A DNA stretch of 64,000 nt from Branchipolynoe longqiensis (taxonomy: Eukaryota > Annelida > Polychaeta > Phyllodocida > Polynoidae): positions 74,857,045-74,921,044 of the forward strand of contig CM059198.1 of the NCBI GenBank assembly GCA_030323885.1. The letters are read 5' to 3'. Position numbers and translations under genes: made by a program. This document shows, in pieces, positions 42,661-54,378 of the stretch (the first letter of the stretch is position 1; each line of letters opens with the position of its first letter). The notes beneath the pieces were generated by a model, which did not search any database, had not been told where the DNA came from, and saw only the letters and a list, made by a program, of their open reading frames with translations.

Positions 42661-43250
42661 GCATACCCGCTCATTCCACCCACTTAAACTTTAAGGACAG
42701 TTAAGTGCATAGGCCAATTAAAAGCATTGAAGCAAACGCAGAATACAGAATTATAATTTAACTGATAGATAATGCAATAGAAATTAAATAGATTAATGAT
42801 ACATGGCAAAAGGCATCCAGAAACATACATAGGCGAATCCTTCGTTGAAGGCTGTTTGAAAAGCAAATAGAATTGTTATCAGACCATCCTAGTATTTGCA
42901 ATATATAATACATCATACGATATCAATCGTAATAACCAGGGGTTAACTAAATACATACTTCCATGGACCATTTGCATACACTTTAGAGAATAACTGATAA
43001 AACTGATATCGGACTGGCGCAGTCTAATATCACATTTTGGTACTTTATTATGACTGCCTATGTGTGGATCTACATTTAGATTTTAGTTTCTACAGCAAAA
43101 TGGTGTTTAATGTAGGATATTTGCTAGAACAATTTCACTGCAATCTACACCAGAGACAAAGCCAGAGGCGGTTCCTGGGTGGATCCACCCCACCCCCTCT
43201 GTAGCTGGCTAGCGGCCACCCCCGACCGTGAGAGGTTACCTTCAACCTGG
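42661..43250. other. Unassigned stretch
   Basis: AT-rich, except for the end (43185-43250), which resembles 18760-18830. Confidence 0.4.
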
Positions 43251-43255
43251 ATGTT

Positions 43256-44433
43256 CCAGGCCCATATGTATGAGCCAATTTTTAACCATACGAGGGTTAA
43301 AGGCGGGTCCCGGGTTATCTAACCCCAGGGTTCCAAATGTGTCAGGGGGGATGTATGGGTCCAAATCGTGCGTGGGTTAGCTAACGTTTCAGTTATTTAT
43401 AGATTTGGGAAATCCCTCTGGGTTTGTAGCCATATATTAGGCTCAAATATATTAAATGCTATCATATTTAACAGAATTACATACGCAATAAGTGAAATTT
43501 TATCAATTTAACCCTAAATTCGAAGCATTATTAAGGCTACTGCCGCATTGGCGGCGATATTAATAGTTATATTTTCGAATCGACGAACGTACAGTAAACA
43601 AACCGCCGCCAGTATGGAAAGCGACGTCGATGCGGCGGTGGCGGCGATTTGTTTACTTTACATTCGTTGATTCGAAAATATAACTATTAATATCGCCGCC
43701 AATGCGGCGGTAGCCTTAAGAAGGGTTCGAATTTAGGGTTAAATTGATAAAATTTCACTTATTGCGTATGTAATTCTGTTAAATATGATCGCATTGAATA
43801 GATTTGGCCATAATCGGTGCCTCATCATCATCATCATGCTGTCGGTCGCAATGCGACAAAGACTGCTTTTATTTCTTAACCGCCGCTGTTCTGTGCGGTT
43901 GTGCATTTCATAAAAGCTGCTTGCAAAGTGTTGAAGTGCTGCTGGCTTTTGCAAGTTACTAGCAGCACTCTCTCGGGGAGCAAATAGAGGTTTCACACCG
44001 GCAAGAACACGTCAAGACAGGTGCAAACTATTTGTCCCTGCAGTAGCTGGCCGGGAGATGTTGGGAGTTCCCTTCATCACCGCCCTTAATGCTGCCACGG
44101 AAGCATGGTTTTCTGTTAGGGTTTGTTCCCTTAGCCGTTGATTCTATCAAGAACCTATACCACAAGGCAGTGGTTTATAACTTTGCAAGGCAGGGGCGTC
44201 AAACACCCTGAGGTATTTTAGCAGATAGGTACTGCATTACCCGCATACCCTAGCCCCTAGTGCCTAACCCCACCTTTAACCCTCCTTTCGCATGGGGTTA
44301 GTGCAGGCGACTTTAAACTCGCCGAGTTAGTTTAACCCCGACACATACATACAGACTTTTCACCACTAACCCGAGAAATCCGCACAACGCCGGGTTACGA
44401 CCGCTAACTCGGGCTCATACATATGGGCCCAGG
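43256..44433. mobile_element. Inverted-repeat element CCAGGCCCATATGTATGAG, about 1.18 kb
   Basis: The left end CCAGGCCCATATGTATGAG is answered at the right by the complement of CTGGGCCCATATGTATGAG. The GCC-rich foldback copy 2 and a CATCATCATCATGCTGTCGG segment are nested inside. A GGGTTA-rich border lies at both ends. Confidence 0.78.
43439..43809. repeat. GCC-rich foldback palindrome, copy 2
   Basis: The same arms as at 31242-31586 are present: AACAGAATTACATACGCAAT, TTAACCCTAAATTCGAA, ATATTTTCGAATCGACGAAC and GTAAACAAACCGCCGCC, then all in reverse complement. Total length is about 370 bp. Confidence 0.9.
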
Positions 44434-44672
44434 TAACTTGGTTCAGTGACACCACTGAGAGCAGAGGATTCAGGAGAATAAATGGTGATGCGTATATTTC
44501 CCCTTTCCTGTCTTCTTCTACACATTGCGTTTGATACAGACCAGGGGGGGGGGGGGAGCGCCGCACACCATGACATGGCCTATCACATAAGCTTAAACTA
44601 TTGGGAACAGGCCTGACATGGCAGGATATGTCTGCGAAGGATCTCTATATCTACTTCCGGCGGGTAAACACG

Positions 44673-44977
44673 CCAGGGCCGCATTCAGGGTCTGTCTCGG
44701 AGGCGCCTCGGAGATGGCCGTGATGTCACGCTGGTCTGAACTGCAAAGGCAGTTTGTTGTCTCATAGGCGGCAGCCATTTGCAATGGAAAAGCTACGCTG
44801 TGATTGCCTGAAACCACTGAATGCGGCGGCCATTTTCGAGGCGCTTTTCATCTCCAGTCTGCAAAGGGAGGCGTCTCCGAGACATCGCCGAGACACACCC
44901 TGAAAGCAAATAGGCCAAAAAGCATCGTGGAGACGTCTCCGTGGCGCCTCCGAGATGCACCCTGAACGCGGCCCTGG
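44673..44977. mobile_element. 305-bp MITE with CCAGGGCCGCATTCAGGGT ends
   Basis: The inverted repeat reads CCAGGGCCGCATTCAGGGT, then TGTCTCGGAGGCGCC. Repeated GGAGGCG(T/C)CTCCGAGA words give nested pairing. G+C is high relative to flanks. No coding capacity. Confidence 0.85.
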
Positions 44978-45041
44978 CTGCAGCTCCAATCCCTTGTCAC
45001 ACATTAGTGGGCACTAATTCAGAAGACACATATTCGTAGTA

Positions 45042-45233
45042 CAGTAAAACCTCTCTAACCGACCACCTCCACAGATCAACCACTCCCCTATATCGATCAC
45101 TTTATTTTGGTCCCAAACAATTGTCCATACAATACCATTGTAGCGATAAAAAAAACTATCTAAACCGACCTCCCCCCTAAATGGATCATTTAAAGTCGGT
45201 CCCATGGTCGGTAGATTTAGAGAGGTTTTACTG
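45042..45233. mobile_element. pogo/Tigger-like MITE (CAGTAAAACCTCTCTAA), copy 2
   Basis: The ends and length are as at 5554-5743, with TA at 45040-45041 and 45234-45235. It lies in the opposite orientation to copy 1. Confidence 0.88.
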
Positions 45234-45619
45234 TATATCATGAGATGTTGTACCGGAAAATGGTATAACCCCCCCCCCCCCTCAGAGCCCTGAGGGGGAA
45301 TAATGACCTCAAGTGAGCTTGGGGGCATCACTAATGCAGAAGTGAACTGACATATGGCGCTGTGAATCTCACCTGGCCCCACGACCTGTGATTGGCCTCT
45401 CATCAAGACCGTAAACCCCATAGTACGACAAGTTCCGTGACTTGAAGCTATCCCTTGAATCGAGGCTGGAGCCAGAGGGAAATTGAGAATTCTCGGTCTT
45501 TTCGGAATAAGGGCAGTTGTTGATGTCGAAATCGCTACGAGTAGAGTGGCACGGCTCAGGCAGGGTGTTTGGGACAGCCAGATTGTGACGGTCTGCAACA
45601 AATTAAAGTCATTAAAGGG

Positions 45620-45931
45620 GCAGTTGGTTGGTTGTTAGAGTTTCACGTCCTAGCAACATCTAAGGTCATATCAGGATGGGTACCGACTTGTGACAATGTC
45701 ACTCATGGTGACTTTATAGTGCTGCCCCACTGGGAGACCAGGCTGCCACCACCATGACCTGATATCCCACTCAGTCACATTATCCTGACACTGAGCCAAC
45801 CAGTCCTCTCCTATCTTAATAATGCCTAGCGCCTGGCTAGGAAGCGACAAGTATGAATTTAAAAGTCATTGGCGTGACTCGACGCGGGTTCGAGACGGAC
45901 GGTCAACTAATTCGGACATCCTGTCTGGTCG
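45620..45931 (-). mobile_element. SINE family A copy
   Basis: It carries GGTTGGTTGTTAGAGTTTCA, GGTCATATCAGGATGGGTAC and a body to TCGACGCGGGTTCGAGAC, with a shortened head. Confidence 0.83.
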
Positions 45932-46254
45932 AAAGGGGGAGGGGGAGGGGGGGGGCAGTAACATGAAAAACACGACTTTGCTTATTCCCAATTATCATGA
46001 TCGAATAAGACTACATGTATTTATAATTGGAACTACCGATTTTCTGGAGTTATTTAGAGCTCAATCAAGGTTAAGTGTATGTGTGGTGAAGCTGTGAGTG
46101 TTAGATTCAATCAGCTCAAATGACCCATCTCAGCTGTTACTAGTTAGAGTGATGTAGACCAGAGAATACATATATATATACAGAATGATAAGCTTTCTCT
46201 ATGAAATAGAACTGAAATATGATTAGACACATGGCTTGTTAATTATAGAGGGTT

Positions 46255-46330
46255 AAAAAGAAGCAAAACAAAAAAATACTAACAGATGGGGAAGGGAACA
46301 CAGTACCAAATGAGAGAGCACCAGGTATTC
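46255..46330 (+). mobile_element. Small LINE fragment (copy A family)
   Basis: AACAGATGGGGAAGGGAACAC and AAATGAGAGAGCACCAG match LINE copy A at about 52650-52690. A piece of TTAA-target MITE follows at about 46325-46440. Confidence 0.75.
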
Positions 46331-46444
46331 AATTTGATAGAGCCTGTTACTGCTCAAGCTTATGGAGTCAATTTTGACAAGCACACCAACATTAATTTAT
46401 CATGTTTACACTTAAAATATTTCATAAGTTAGTCATAAGGAAGT

Positions 46445-47049
46445 CGCTAGATAACACATAATACATAACACACATGGTACATTAAGGTACCCCAAAGCAC
46501 CATGAAAAATGTATTACTTTAAAAAGAACCAAATAATGTACATCTAAAAGTAGAAACACAAAGTTTTAACCTAAAAGATATAATGAATATAGAAACTCAC
46601 ACATATAAATCAGAATAGGATGACTACAACAGAAAAAATAACTCAACATTGAATAACATATGGTATCTGGGTGTGTGCATAACATAATGATACCAAATTA
46701 ACACTGTGAGGATGTCCAAGGTGGCCCTCATCATAGAACCACCCAACCTGTTTCTCTCCATAGGCAGATGGGGGGTGTGAAATCCTAGGGACTGTACCTC
46801 TGACACACCACACTTTTGTGACTTACAAACGGCACAGCGACTGAAGTGCCATATGGTAAAAGTCTCTATTCAGGTGACTGGTAATAAACAACACTAACCT
46901 GCCCTGAGCACTAAACAAGTAATAAACTAAGTGAAAGAAACGACAATAAAAATACATAAAGAACGAAAGAAAGAAACAAATAAAGAAAGAAAATATAATA
47001 ATGAATATGTTACTATTGTTAGCAAGTATCAAAAACAGACTAGGTAAGG
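46445..47049. other. Unassigned stretch before LINE copy A
   Basis: It may include the LINE 5' untranslated region, but no boundary is visible. A/T-rich with AAAGAAAG runs near 46960-46990. Confidence 0.35.
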
Positions 47050-47054
47050 GGTTT

Positions 47055-47425
47055 GCACATAGCACACTTAAACTGTCAGTCTTGCCAGCAAAATTGACTT
47101 AATTAAGCTACACATAAAGTATGATAAATTTGATGTATTAACCTTATCAGAAACATGGCTCAATAAAAATCACAAGAAGCAGGCATACAACCTGGAGGGG
47201 TATGAACTATTCAGATTAGATAGAGAATCTACAGGAGAGGATGGAAATGTCAAACGAGGAGGGGGTGTGGCCATATATGTAAATAGCAAGCACCAGCTTA
47301 TAGAAAACATACTGAGTGAATACAACACATCAACCGATGACATAGAAATTATGTGGGTACTAATTGAAAACAGCAAGCTAATCAACATAGCGGTAGCCTC
47401 AGTATATAGGCCACCAAGGGGTAAT
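47055..47425 (+). pseudogene. LINE copy A endonuclease, N-terminal part
   Basis: Translated segments include HIAHLNCQS, DVLTLSETWLNK, RGGGVAIYVNSK and VASVYRPPRGN, matching the order of the EEP endonuclease fold that nicks the target DNA. An early frameshift and stops near 47090-47120 break it. The frame is open from about 47130 to the insert at 47426. Confidence 0.82.
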
Positions 47426-47626
47426 TCGGACAGGAAAGCCAGAGAGCGATATCAGTTTTTGGGAAATGGAGATTTTATTCACATAACACACTCTTACAAT
47501 CTTAGTCAATTCCAGGGGAGTTCCAGGTCACAGTTAGGTAATTCACTAGGCATCCTCCTACATCTCTGCAGAGGGCAGTGCAGGTGACGGGTTCAAAGCC
47601 ACCGAGGGGGAGCCCCGAGCCGAGCC
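47426..47626 (-). repeat. SDR block A, outer copy
   Basis: It runs from TCGGACAGGAAAGCC to CCCGAGCCGAGCC and differs from the inner copy at two positions. It contains the minus-strand AATAAA. Confidence 0.92.
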
Positions 47627-47654
47627 TATTAAAAAGAGGGTGAGTGGGTGTGGT

Positions 47655-47792
47655 CAAGTAAACGTTAGATTGGAGGAACCGGGCCGAGTGCCCGAAGGCG
47701 GGACAGAGGCGTCCCGCCAAGTGTGAGGAGAAGAATCCAGGGGTCAGCATTGGCTTTCCCACCGAATTAACCACAATTTGAAATTATGCGCC
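47655..47792 (-). repeat. SDR block B, inner copy
   Basis: It runs from CAAGTAAACGTTAG to AAATTATGCGCC, followed directly by AAT and block A again. Confidence 0.92.
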
Positions 47793-47795
47793 AAT

Positions 47796-47996
47796 TCGGA
47801 CAGGAAAGCCAGAGAGCGATATCAGTTTTTGGGAAATGGAGATTTTATTCACATAACACACTCTTACAATCTTAGTCAATTCCAGGGGAGTTCCAGGTCA
47901 CAGTTAGGTAATTCACTAGGCATCCTCCTACATCTCTGCAGAGGGCAGCGCAGGTGACGGGTTCGAAGCCACCGAGGGGGAGCCCCGAGCCGAGCC
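47796..47996 (-). repeat. SDR block A, inner copy
   Basis: Same limits as the outer copy; it continues into the interior with AAAACAAAGCCGG instead of the 28-bp linker. Confidence 0.92.
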
Positions 47997-48339
47997 AAAA
48001 CAAAGCCGGGGCTCGGGGGGCGACCGAGGTGCCCCAGGAGGTAATTGGAGTGTGTCCGACTCCAACCTTCGAGGCCATTAGTGCCCGAGGCCCATTCACG
48101 GGCTGCGCAGGCCCAGACCGCCCCCTGCGAGGTCGTGCAGTAAGAACTGGTCCGGAGGGAGCCACATCCTCCCGTACCCCCCCTGAGCAGCATGATACTC
48201 CTCTGCGGGGTCACCAGGGTGTCAGAGTGGTGGTGACTGCCGAGGGAAGCTGCATGACAAGCCGGATGATACACTACAGCGCCAGGCCGGACTGGTCAGA
48301 GCGGTGAGCTGGGTATCGCTGGACAACACGGGGCTGCCC

Positions 48340-49010
48340 GGGCTCCTGCTCACTTGTGTTGACGTGGGCGACATTGTGGACATCACCGACGAGAGTGACA
48401 CGGGCGGCATCGTGGACATGGGTGAAGTCGCCGGCGTCGTTTTGGCCCGGGTGACGTGGGTGCCCTTTGACCGTGGGTGACCCCACCGACGAGAGTGTCA
48501 CAGGTGGCGTCATGGCCAGGGGTGATGTCGTCGGCATCGTTGTGGCTTGGGTGACTTAGGTCATTTTTGGACTTGGGTGACATGGGTCACGCTGTGAACG
48601 TGGGTGATCTCCTTGCTGAGAGTGATGTGGGTGACCTTTTTAACATGGGTGACACTCGACGAGAGTGCTGCCCTGTAAACGTGGGTGATCTCCCTGCTGA
48701 GAGTGACGTGGGTGACCTTTTAACTTGGGTGACACTCGATGAGAGTGTTGTGGGGGGTGACGTAGGTGACCTTTTAAATGAGGGTGACACCACTAACGAG
48801 AGTGAGGGGTGGTGTCACGAACATGGGTGATGTCGCCGGTGTCGTATCCGGCTTGGGTGACGGGGGTGACCCCCTGAGCGTGTTGCGTCATTTTGGGCTT
48901 GGGTGACATGGGCGACCCCCGCGGACATGGGTGATATCCTTGCTGAGAGTGATGTGGGCGGCATGAGGGACATGGGTGGCGTCAGGGACATGGGTGACGT
49001 CTTGGAGATA
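48340..49010. repeat. GTGGGTGAC minisatellite in the SDR interior
   Basis: GTGGGTGAC/ATGGGTGAC with GAGAGTGA spacers recurs irregularly, with a near-exact sub-repeat (GTGGGTGATCTCC-TGCTGAGAGTGA) around 48598 and 48680. Overlapping open frames are by-products. Confidence 0.85.
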
Positions 49011-49059
49011 GGTAGATAGGGCTAGGTCGTGGACGTAGCGACCAGACGGACATGAGCAA

Positions 49060-51690
49060 ATTTTGTTCATAAATATAGTCATCTAAGTCGAGAACGCCAC
49101 CAAACGCCCACATTGTTCGTTTGATGAACTTGTCAGAGCCAATCCACACAAGAGCTTGTCTCTTGCAGCATTCTTGGGTTTTAACCCGGCAATGACGCCC
49201 AACCACATAGCGATAGTCACGCCGGGGGTCCAACAACACTAAAACAGTGACGACTGTCAATCCAGCGTACCGGGAATTCAACGGCCCAACGCCAATAACT
49301 GCGTTAATATATTCGCAGGTGGTACCGTCCAAGCATGATCAGAGGAGAGCCAGAAGTTTAAACATGACATGTGGGACAAGTGGCGTCAGATGGTGCATGT
49401 CAGAGGGTCGTGGACACCACATGTGTTGCTAACTGCGTACCGGAGAAATCAACGGTTTTACAGCCACGCATGTTTAGTCATAAAATACACCCGTTTAACC
49501 CGAACAATGCCACTAAGCACACACATTAATCGTTTACAGATTTGTCTGGATTATGTTAGTTGTGTGATGCTACTCGCTCCAACGGCCCGGGAGAGATAGA
49601 AACGCCAGTGTTTAGCACTGACCTCAAATCGCTACTGCTTACAGCATCAGTGTCAGTATGTGTGCGGCCTCAACTCTGTCATCTGTGGGTGTTAGTGTGA
49701 TGCAACCCGGGGCCGACGGCCTAACAGATATTTAAAACGCCGATGTTTATGTTTCTGGTTTCAGCGATATTGGCACTGTGCCCACTGTCAGCGTGCACAG
49801 GTCACTCACATTGGGTCCGGGGGGTGGGGGAGGTGTCATTCAGTGTTGTCGGGAGGAGGGTTACTGGCTGGTGGGTAGCTGCTGGCTTTGGCCCAAGCAT
49901 GCACTTTCTCCTTGGTGGAAACTGTTTTCATCCCATTCGCACAGGTTCCGGGTTGCTCGACCAAACAATAGGGAGCGAGCCAGGATCTGATGTGTGCCCG
50001 ATCCATGGGAGTAAGGTTTCAGTCCCATATTACTTCTGTGTGGTGTTGTCAAAAACGCCGTACACCACGCATGTTTAATTCATAAATATAGTTGTCTAAG
50101 TCGAGAACGCCACCAAACGCACACATTATTCATTTGATGAACTTGTCCGAGCCAATCCACAATGACGACAAACCACAGCAGCGACAGTTGCGCCGGAGGT
50201 CCGACAACACTAAAACAATGGCGGCTGTCAATCCAGCGTACCGGGAGCTCAACGGCCCAAAGCCAATAATTGTGTTCATATATTTCCAGGTGGTACATCC
50301 AAGCATGATCACAGGAGAGCCGGTAGTTTTAAAATGACATGTGGGGCAAGTGGCGTCACATGGCGCATGTTGGAGGGTCGTGGACACCACATGTGTTGCT
50401 AACTGCGTACCGGAGAATTCAACGGTTTTACAGCCAAGCATGTTCAGTCACAACATATACTCGCTTAACTCGAACAACACCAAGCGCACACAATACTCGT
50501 TTGATGAACTTGTAAGAACTGGGTATCCCAGGATTCGTAACCTCCAGCATTCTTGGGTTTCAAAGATAATGATGCCAGATACAATAGCGACCGTCAAGCC
50601 GGTAAGGTCCGGCAACAATAAACAAGGGTGAGTATCCATCCAGCGTACCGGAGAATTATTCAGCGGTTTAACAAATAATTCTGTTACAAATTCCTCGTGT
50701 AACGAGCCCGCAGGAACCAACCCACACAAAAATTCATATCCTGCAGCATTCTCGGGTTTCAGCAGGATAATAGCGGCAAAATACAATAGCGATGATCGAG
50801 GTAAGGTCGAGCACATTAAACAGTGGCGATGCCATATTCAGCGTACCGGAATCCAACGTAGGGAAAATGAGCGATTTCACGCCTATAGCTCCGTCAATAT
50901 GTTCGCCACAGTCACCAAATTCCCAGTAAATGGCGACGGCACATCCGGCGTACCGGTATGAGCGATTTCACGCTGATAATTCTGTTAATATGTTCGCCAC
51001 ATCCACCAAATCCGCACCAAGGCTCCTAAAGGTAATTCTGTTACAAATTCTTCATTTGACGGACTTGTACGAACCAATCTACACAAGAATTCGTATTGGT
51101 AAGGTCTGACAACAGGACTGTCAATCCAGCATACCGGATAATTCAACGGTTTAACAGCCAGGCATGTTTAAGTAAACAATATACTCGTTTAACTCGAAAA
51201 AACGCCGCTAAGCGCGCACATTACTCGTTTGATGGACTTGTAGGGACCAATCTCCCAGAATTCGTATCCTCCAGCATTCTTGGGTTTCAGCGCGATAATG
51301 ACGCTAGATACAATAGCAATAATCGAGCCAGTAAGGTGCGACAACAAAACAATGGCGACTGTCAATCCAGCGGAGCGGAGAATTCAACGGCTTAACAAAT
51401 AATTCTGTCAGAAATTCTTCGTTTGATGAACTGTAGGAACCAAATCCAGACAATAATTTGTATCCTCCAGCATTCTTGTATCCTCCAGCATTCCAGCATT
51501 CAATTTGTATCCTCCAGCAGGATAATGGCGCTAAAATACAATAGCGATAATCGAGGTAAGGTCGACAACAGTAAACAATGGCGACTGCCATATCTAGCGT
51601 ACCGGAAAATGAGCGGTTTCACGCCGATCACTCTGTTAATATGTTCGCCACAGTTACCAAATTCGCACGAGAGCTCCTAAAGGTCTTTAT
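49060..51690. repeat. Degenerate tandem repeats of the SDR interior
   Basis: Units carrying CAGCGTACCGG, AATTCAACGGTTTAACAGCC, CTCGTTTGATGAACTTGT and GCATTCTTGGGTTTCA recur at least nine times with period near 175-240. A long sub-block, 49069-49440, is repeated at 50078-50445. On the minus strand several units read through with similar peptides (GPLNSRYAGLT, KPLNSPLRWIDSRH). Confidence 0.8.
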
Positions 51691-51734
51691 AAAGCATATC
51701 GTGTGAATTATTTCTATAACTTACTGCGAGTTTT

Positions 51735-51872
51735 CAAGTAAACGTTAGATTGGAGGAACCGGGCCGAGTGCCCGAAGGCGGGACAGAGGCGTCCCGCCAA
51801 GTGTGAGGAGAAGAATCCAGGGGTCAGCACTGGCTTTCCCGGCGAATTAACCACAATTTGAAATTATGCGCC
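51735..51872 (-). repeat. SDR block B, outer copy
   Basis: Same limits as the inner block B with three differences, followed by AAT and the resumed LINE frame. Confidence 0.92.
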
Positions 51873-52771
51873 AATGTAAATAAATTCATAGACCACCTAG
51901 AAGAGGCAATTGAAAATATCACAAGAAACAAGAATATAGATGTTTTTATCTTGGGAGATATGAATATAGACTATAGTAAAACAAATAAGGATCAAGAACA
52001 ATTGAAATTATTAGTAAAGCAAATGGGCCTACAGCAACTGATAGAAGAAAAGACAAGACTGGCAGACACTAGCTCTCCTTTAGACCTAATTTTGACAAAC
52101 AGTGTACATATCAAGAAAAAGGGCACGAGACCATGGGGGATAAGTGACTAGGAATTAGTCTATGCAACTAGAAAGAAAATCACAGTGAAGCACAAGATCA
52201 AAGTAAAACTAGGTAGGTCCTACAAAGCCTATGATGTCTTTGAATTCACACAGCAGATGCAGGGAACTGAATGGAAAAATGTAATGTACTCCAGGGACCC
52301 AAATCAGAAATGGGAAACTGTTTTCGGTAGAATTCAAGAATTAATGGATAAAATGTGTCCAATTAAGACAATCAAGATGAGGGACAACCAGGACCCATGG
52401 ATAGGTGAGGAAATAATAGATAGTATCAAATTGAAGAGGAAATTTGGACAGAAGGCTAGAATCACAAATAAGATAGATGACATCAACAACTACAAAACTG
52501 CGAAAAGAAAAACCCTAAGTCTAGTCAGACAGGCAAAGACCACTTACATTGAAGAACAAGATAATAAATCTGGTAATGACTCCAAGAAGTTCTGGAAAAA
52601 TGTAGAGATGGCATTACCGGGAGATAAGGAGAAAAGCAAAATAGCACTAACAGATGGAGAAGGGAACACCATCTCAAATGAGAGAGCACCAGATAGACTA
52701 AATAAACACTTCACAGATAGGATCAAAGTTAGCAGAATAATTCAGAGGAAGCTGGGAATACACAGGTGATG
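51873..52771 (+). pseudogene. LINE copy A endonuclease C-terminus and linker
   Basis: The frame resumes with VNKFIDHLEEAIENI, then VFILGDMNIDYSK (the GDxN metal/catalytic motif) and LILTNS, then GISD followed by a stop where copy B has His (SDH). The SDH histidine is catalytic in this fold, so the change inactivates it. After the stop, a lysine-rich linker runs to a further break near 52770. Confidence 0.82.
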
Positions 52772-54308
52772 TAGTTGAAAATAGTAGAGACAGCAAGAGG
52801 AACAGAGAATGAAGTGATTAGACTAGTTAAGAGAATAGATCTAGGAAAGTCATCAGGATTACAGAACCTACAAGCCAGAATAATTAAAGATACTATGCTA
52901 GCCATACCAAATGTTATATGTGACTTAATCAATAATTCATTTGAGATGGGTATTTTCCCCATGGCTTGGAAGCAGGCTACAGTGGTACCAATACACAAGG
53001 GTGGAGACAAAGGGGACATGGGAAACTACCACCCCATATCACTCCTACCTCTGTCAGGCAAGCTGATAGAGAAATTAATGTACAAGCACATCATGAAACA
53101 TCTAGATAGTGAGAAAATACTAAATGACAAACAAGGAGGGTTCAGAAAGGGATTCTCCACAACAAAAACTATATCCAATCTAACAAATGACATACCGAGA
53201 GGTATGAATGAAGGTGAACAGACAACTGCCACATTCATAGATTTTAGCAAGGCATTCGATACAGTGAATCATGACATACTGATAAAAAAAGCTAGAAAGC
53301 GTAGGAATAAGAGGAAGAACACTAGACTGGATAAGAAATTACATCACTGAGAGAAGTCAGAGAACAAAAGTAAATGGCAAAACATCAGAAAGTATTCAGG
53401 TAACCTGTGGAGTCCCTCAAGGTTCAGTATTAGGCCCACTCCTCTTCATCATTTACATCAATGATCTGGAGAAGTCCTTAGAGGGAATCAAATTCCAACT
53501 ATATGCTGATGACACCGTGATATACACAATAAGCAATAGCAGAAAAGAGAACAGAGATAAGCTAAATGAGAAACTAGTAGCTTTAGATAACTGGTGTAAC
53601 TCCAACAAGATTTCCATAAACCACAAGAAGTCGAAGGTCCTAGTGTTTGGCAGGGGTAAAATCAACTATGGTAATGAGGAGCCAATAATTTTGGGAGGAA
53701 AAGTTCTTGATTATCAGACCAACTACAGATATCTAGGGATGAATCTTGATAGGAAACTAAACTACAATGATAACATAAAAGAAGTTATCAAGAAGGCAAA
53801 CCACAAAATCTGGATATTAGCGAATACCAGAAAATACATAACTACAAATATGGCTATTAAAATCTATAAAGGTATGATACTACCATACTTCGACTATGGG
53901 GATGTAATATATATGAGGGGTAACAAAAATATGTTGGATAAACTACAAAGACTACAAAATAGAGCACTTAAGATATGTCTGAAGGTGGAACATAGACACC
54001 CAACTGATGATCTCCATAGAAAAGCAAGAGTCAACACACTAAATGACAGGAGAAAGGCACATCGCAAAATAGCATCATTCAGGGAGACAAGGAAGCCTGG
54101 GATGGTGCAGGTAACAAAAAAGGCAACAAGAGGTAGTGATGGCCCCAGACTGATAAGAAACAGAGCCAAAAACAGATCATATGAGAGGAGTACCGAGTAC
54201 ATGAAGGCAAGGGAATGGAATACACTGGGAGTAGAAGAAAGAAGTACAGGGACTATAGAAACATATAAAACATTAATCAAAAGAGAGCTAAGTGCACTGC
54301 TAGACTAA
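52772..54308 (+). pseudogene. LINE copy A reverse transcriptase
   Basis: The first frame (52775-53350) has NYHPISLLPLSGKLIEK and [14 protein letters not shown]. After a frameshift near 53290-53305 the second frame has [13 protein letters not shown] (from 53409), YADD at 53502-53513 and a long thumb/C-terminal region ending at a stop at 54308. YADD is the catalytic centre. One frameshift and the upstream breaks make it non-functional as it stands, but the C-terminal 263 codons are fully open. Confidence 0.88.
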
Positions 54309-54378
54309 TGAAAACAACAAATAAAATGAATCAAAAAAGAAAGATAGATAAATAAATAAATAGAAATCAATCAATCAA

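Larger units (their letters stand above)
47423..51875 (-). mobile_element. Non-autonomous split-direct-repeat (SDR) element, Ngaro/PAT-like layout
   Basis: Block A (201 bp) occurs at 47426-47626 and 47796-47996; block B (138 bp) at 47655-47792 and 51735-51872. On the plus strand the order is A, 28-bp linker, B, then AAT, then A, 3.74-kb interior, B. On the minus strand this reads A1-interior-B1-A2-B2, the split direct repeat of Ngaro/PAT tyrosine-recombinase retrotransposons. AAT stands at both outer edges and at the internal junction, as expected for trinucleotide crossover sites. Block A has AATAAA on the minus strand. A copies differ at 2 sites and B copies at 3. No reverse transcriptase, RNase H or recombinase frame is present, so any movement must depend on another element. 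Confidence 0.8.

Noticed and set aside
47426..47792. 367-bp repeat read as a long terminal repeat
   Set aside because: The right end of the insert carries only block B, not the whole unit, and the edges lack TG...CA. The split-direct-repeat layout explains all four blocks better.
48222..48830. Open frames rich in Thr/Ser/Pro or Gly/Asp
   Set aside because: Products of the GTGGGTGAC minisatellite in the SDR interior.
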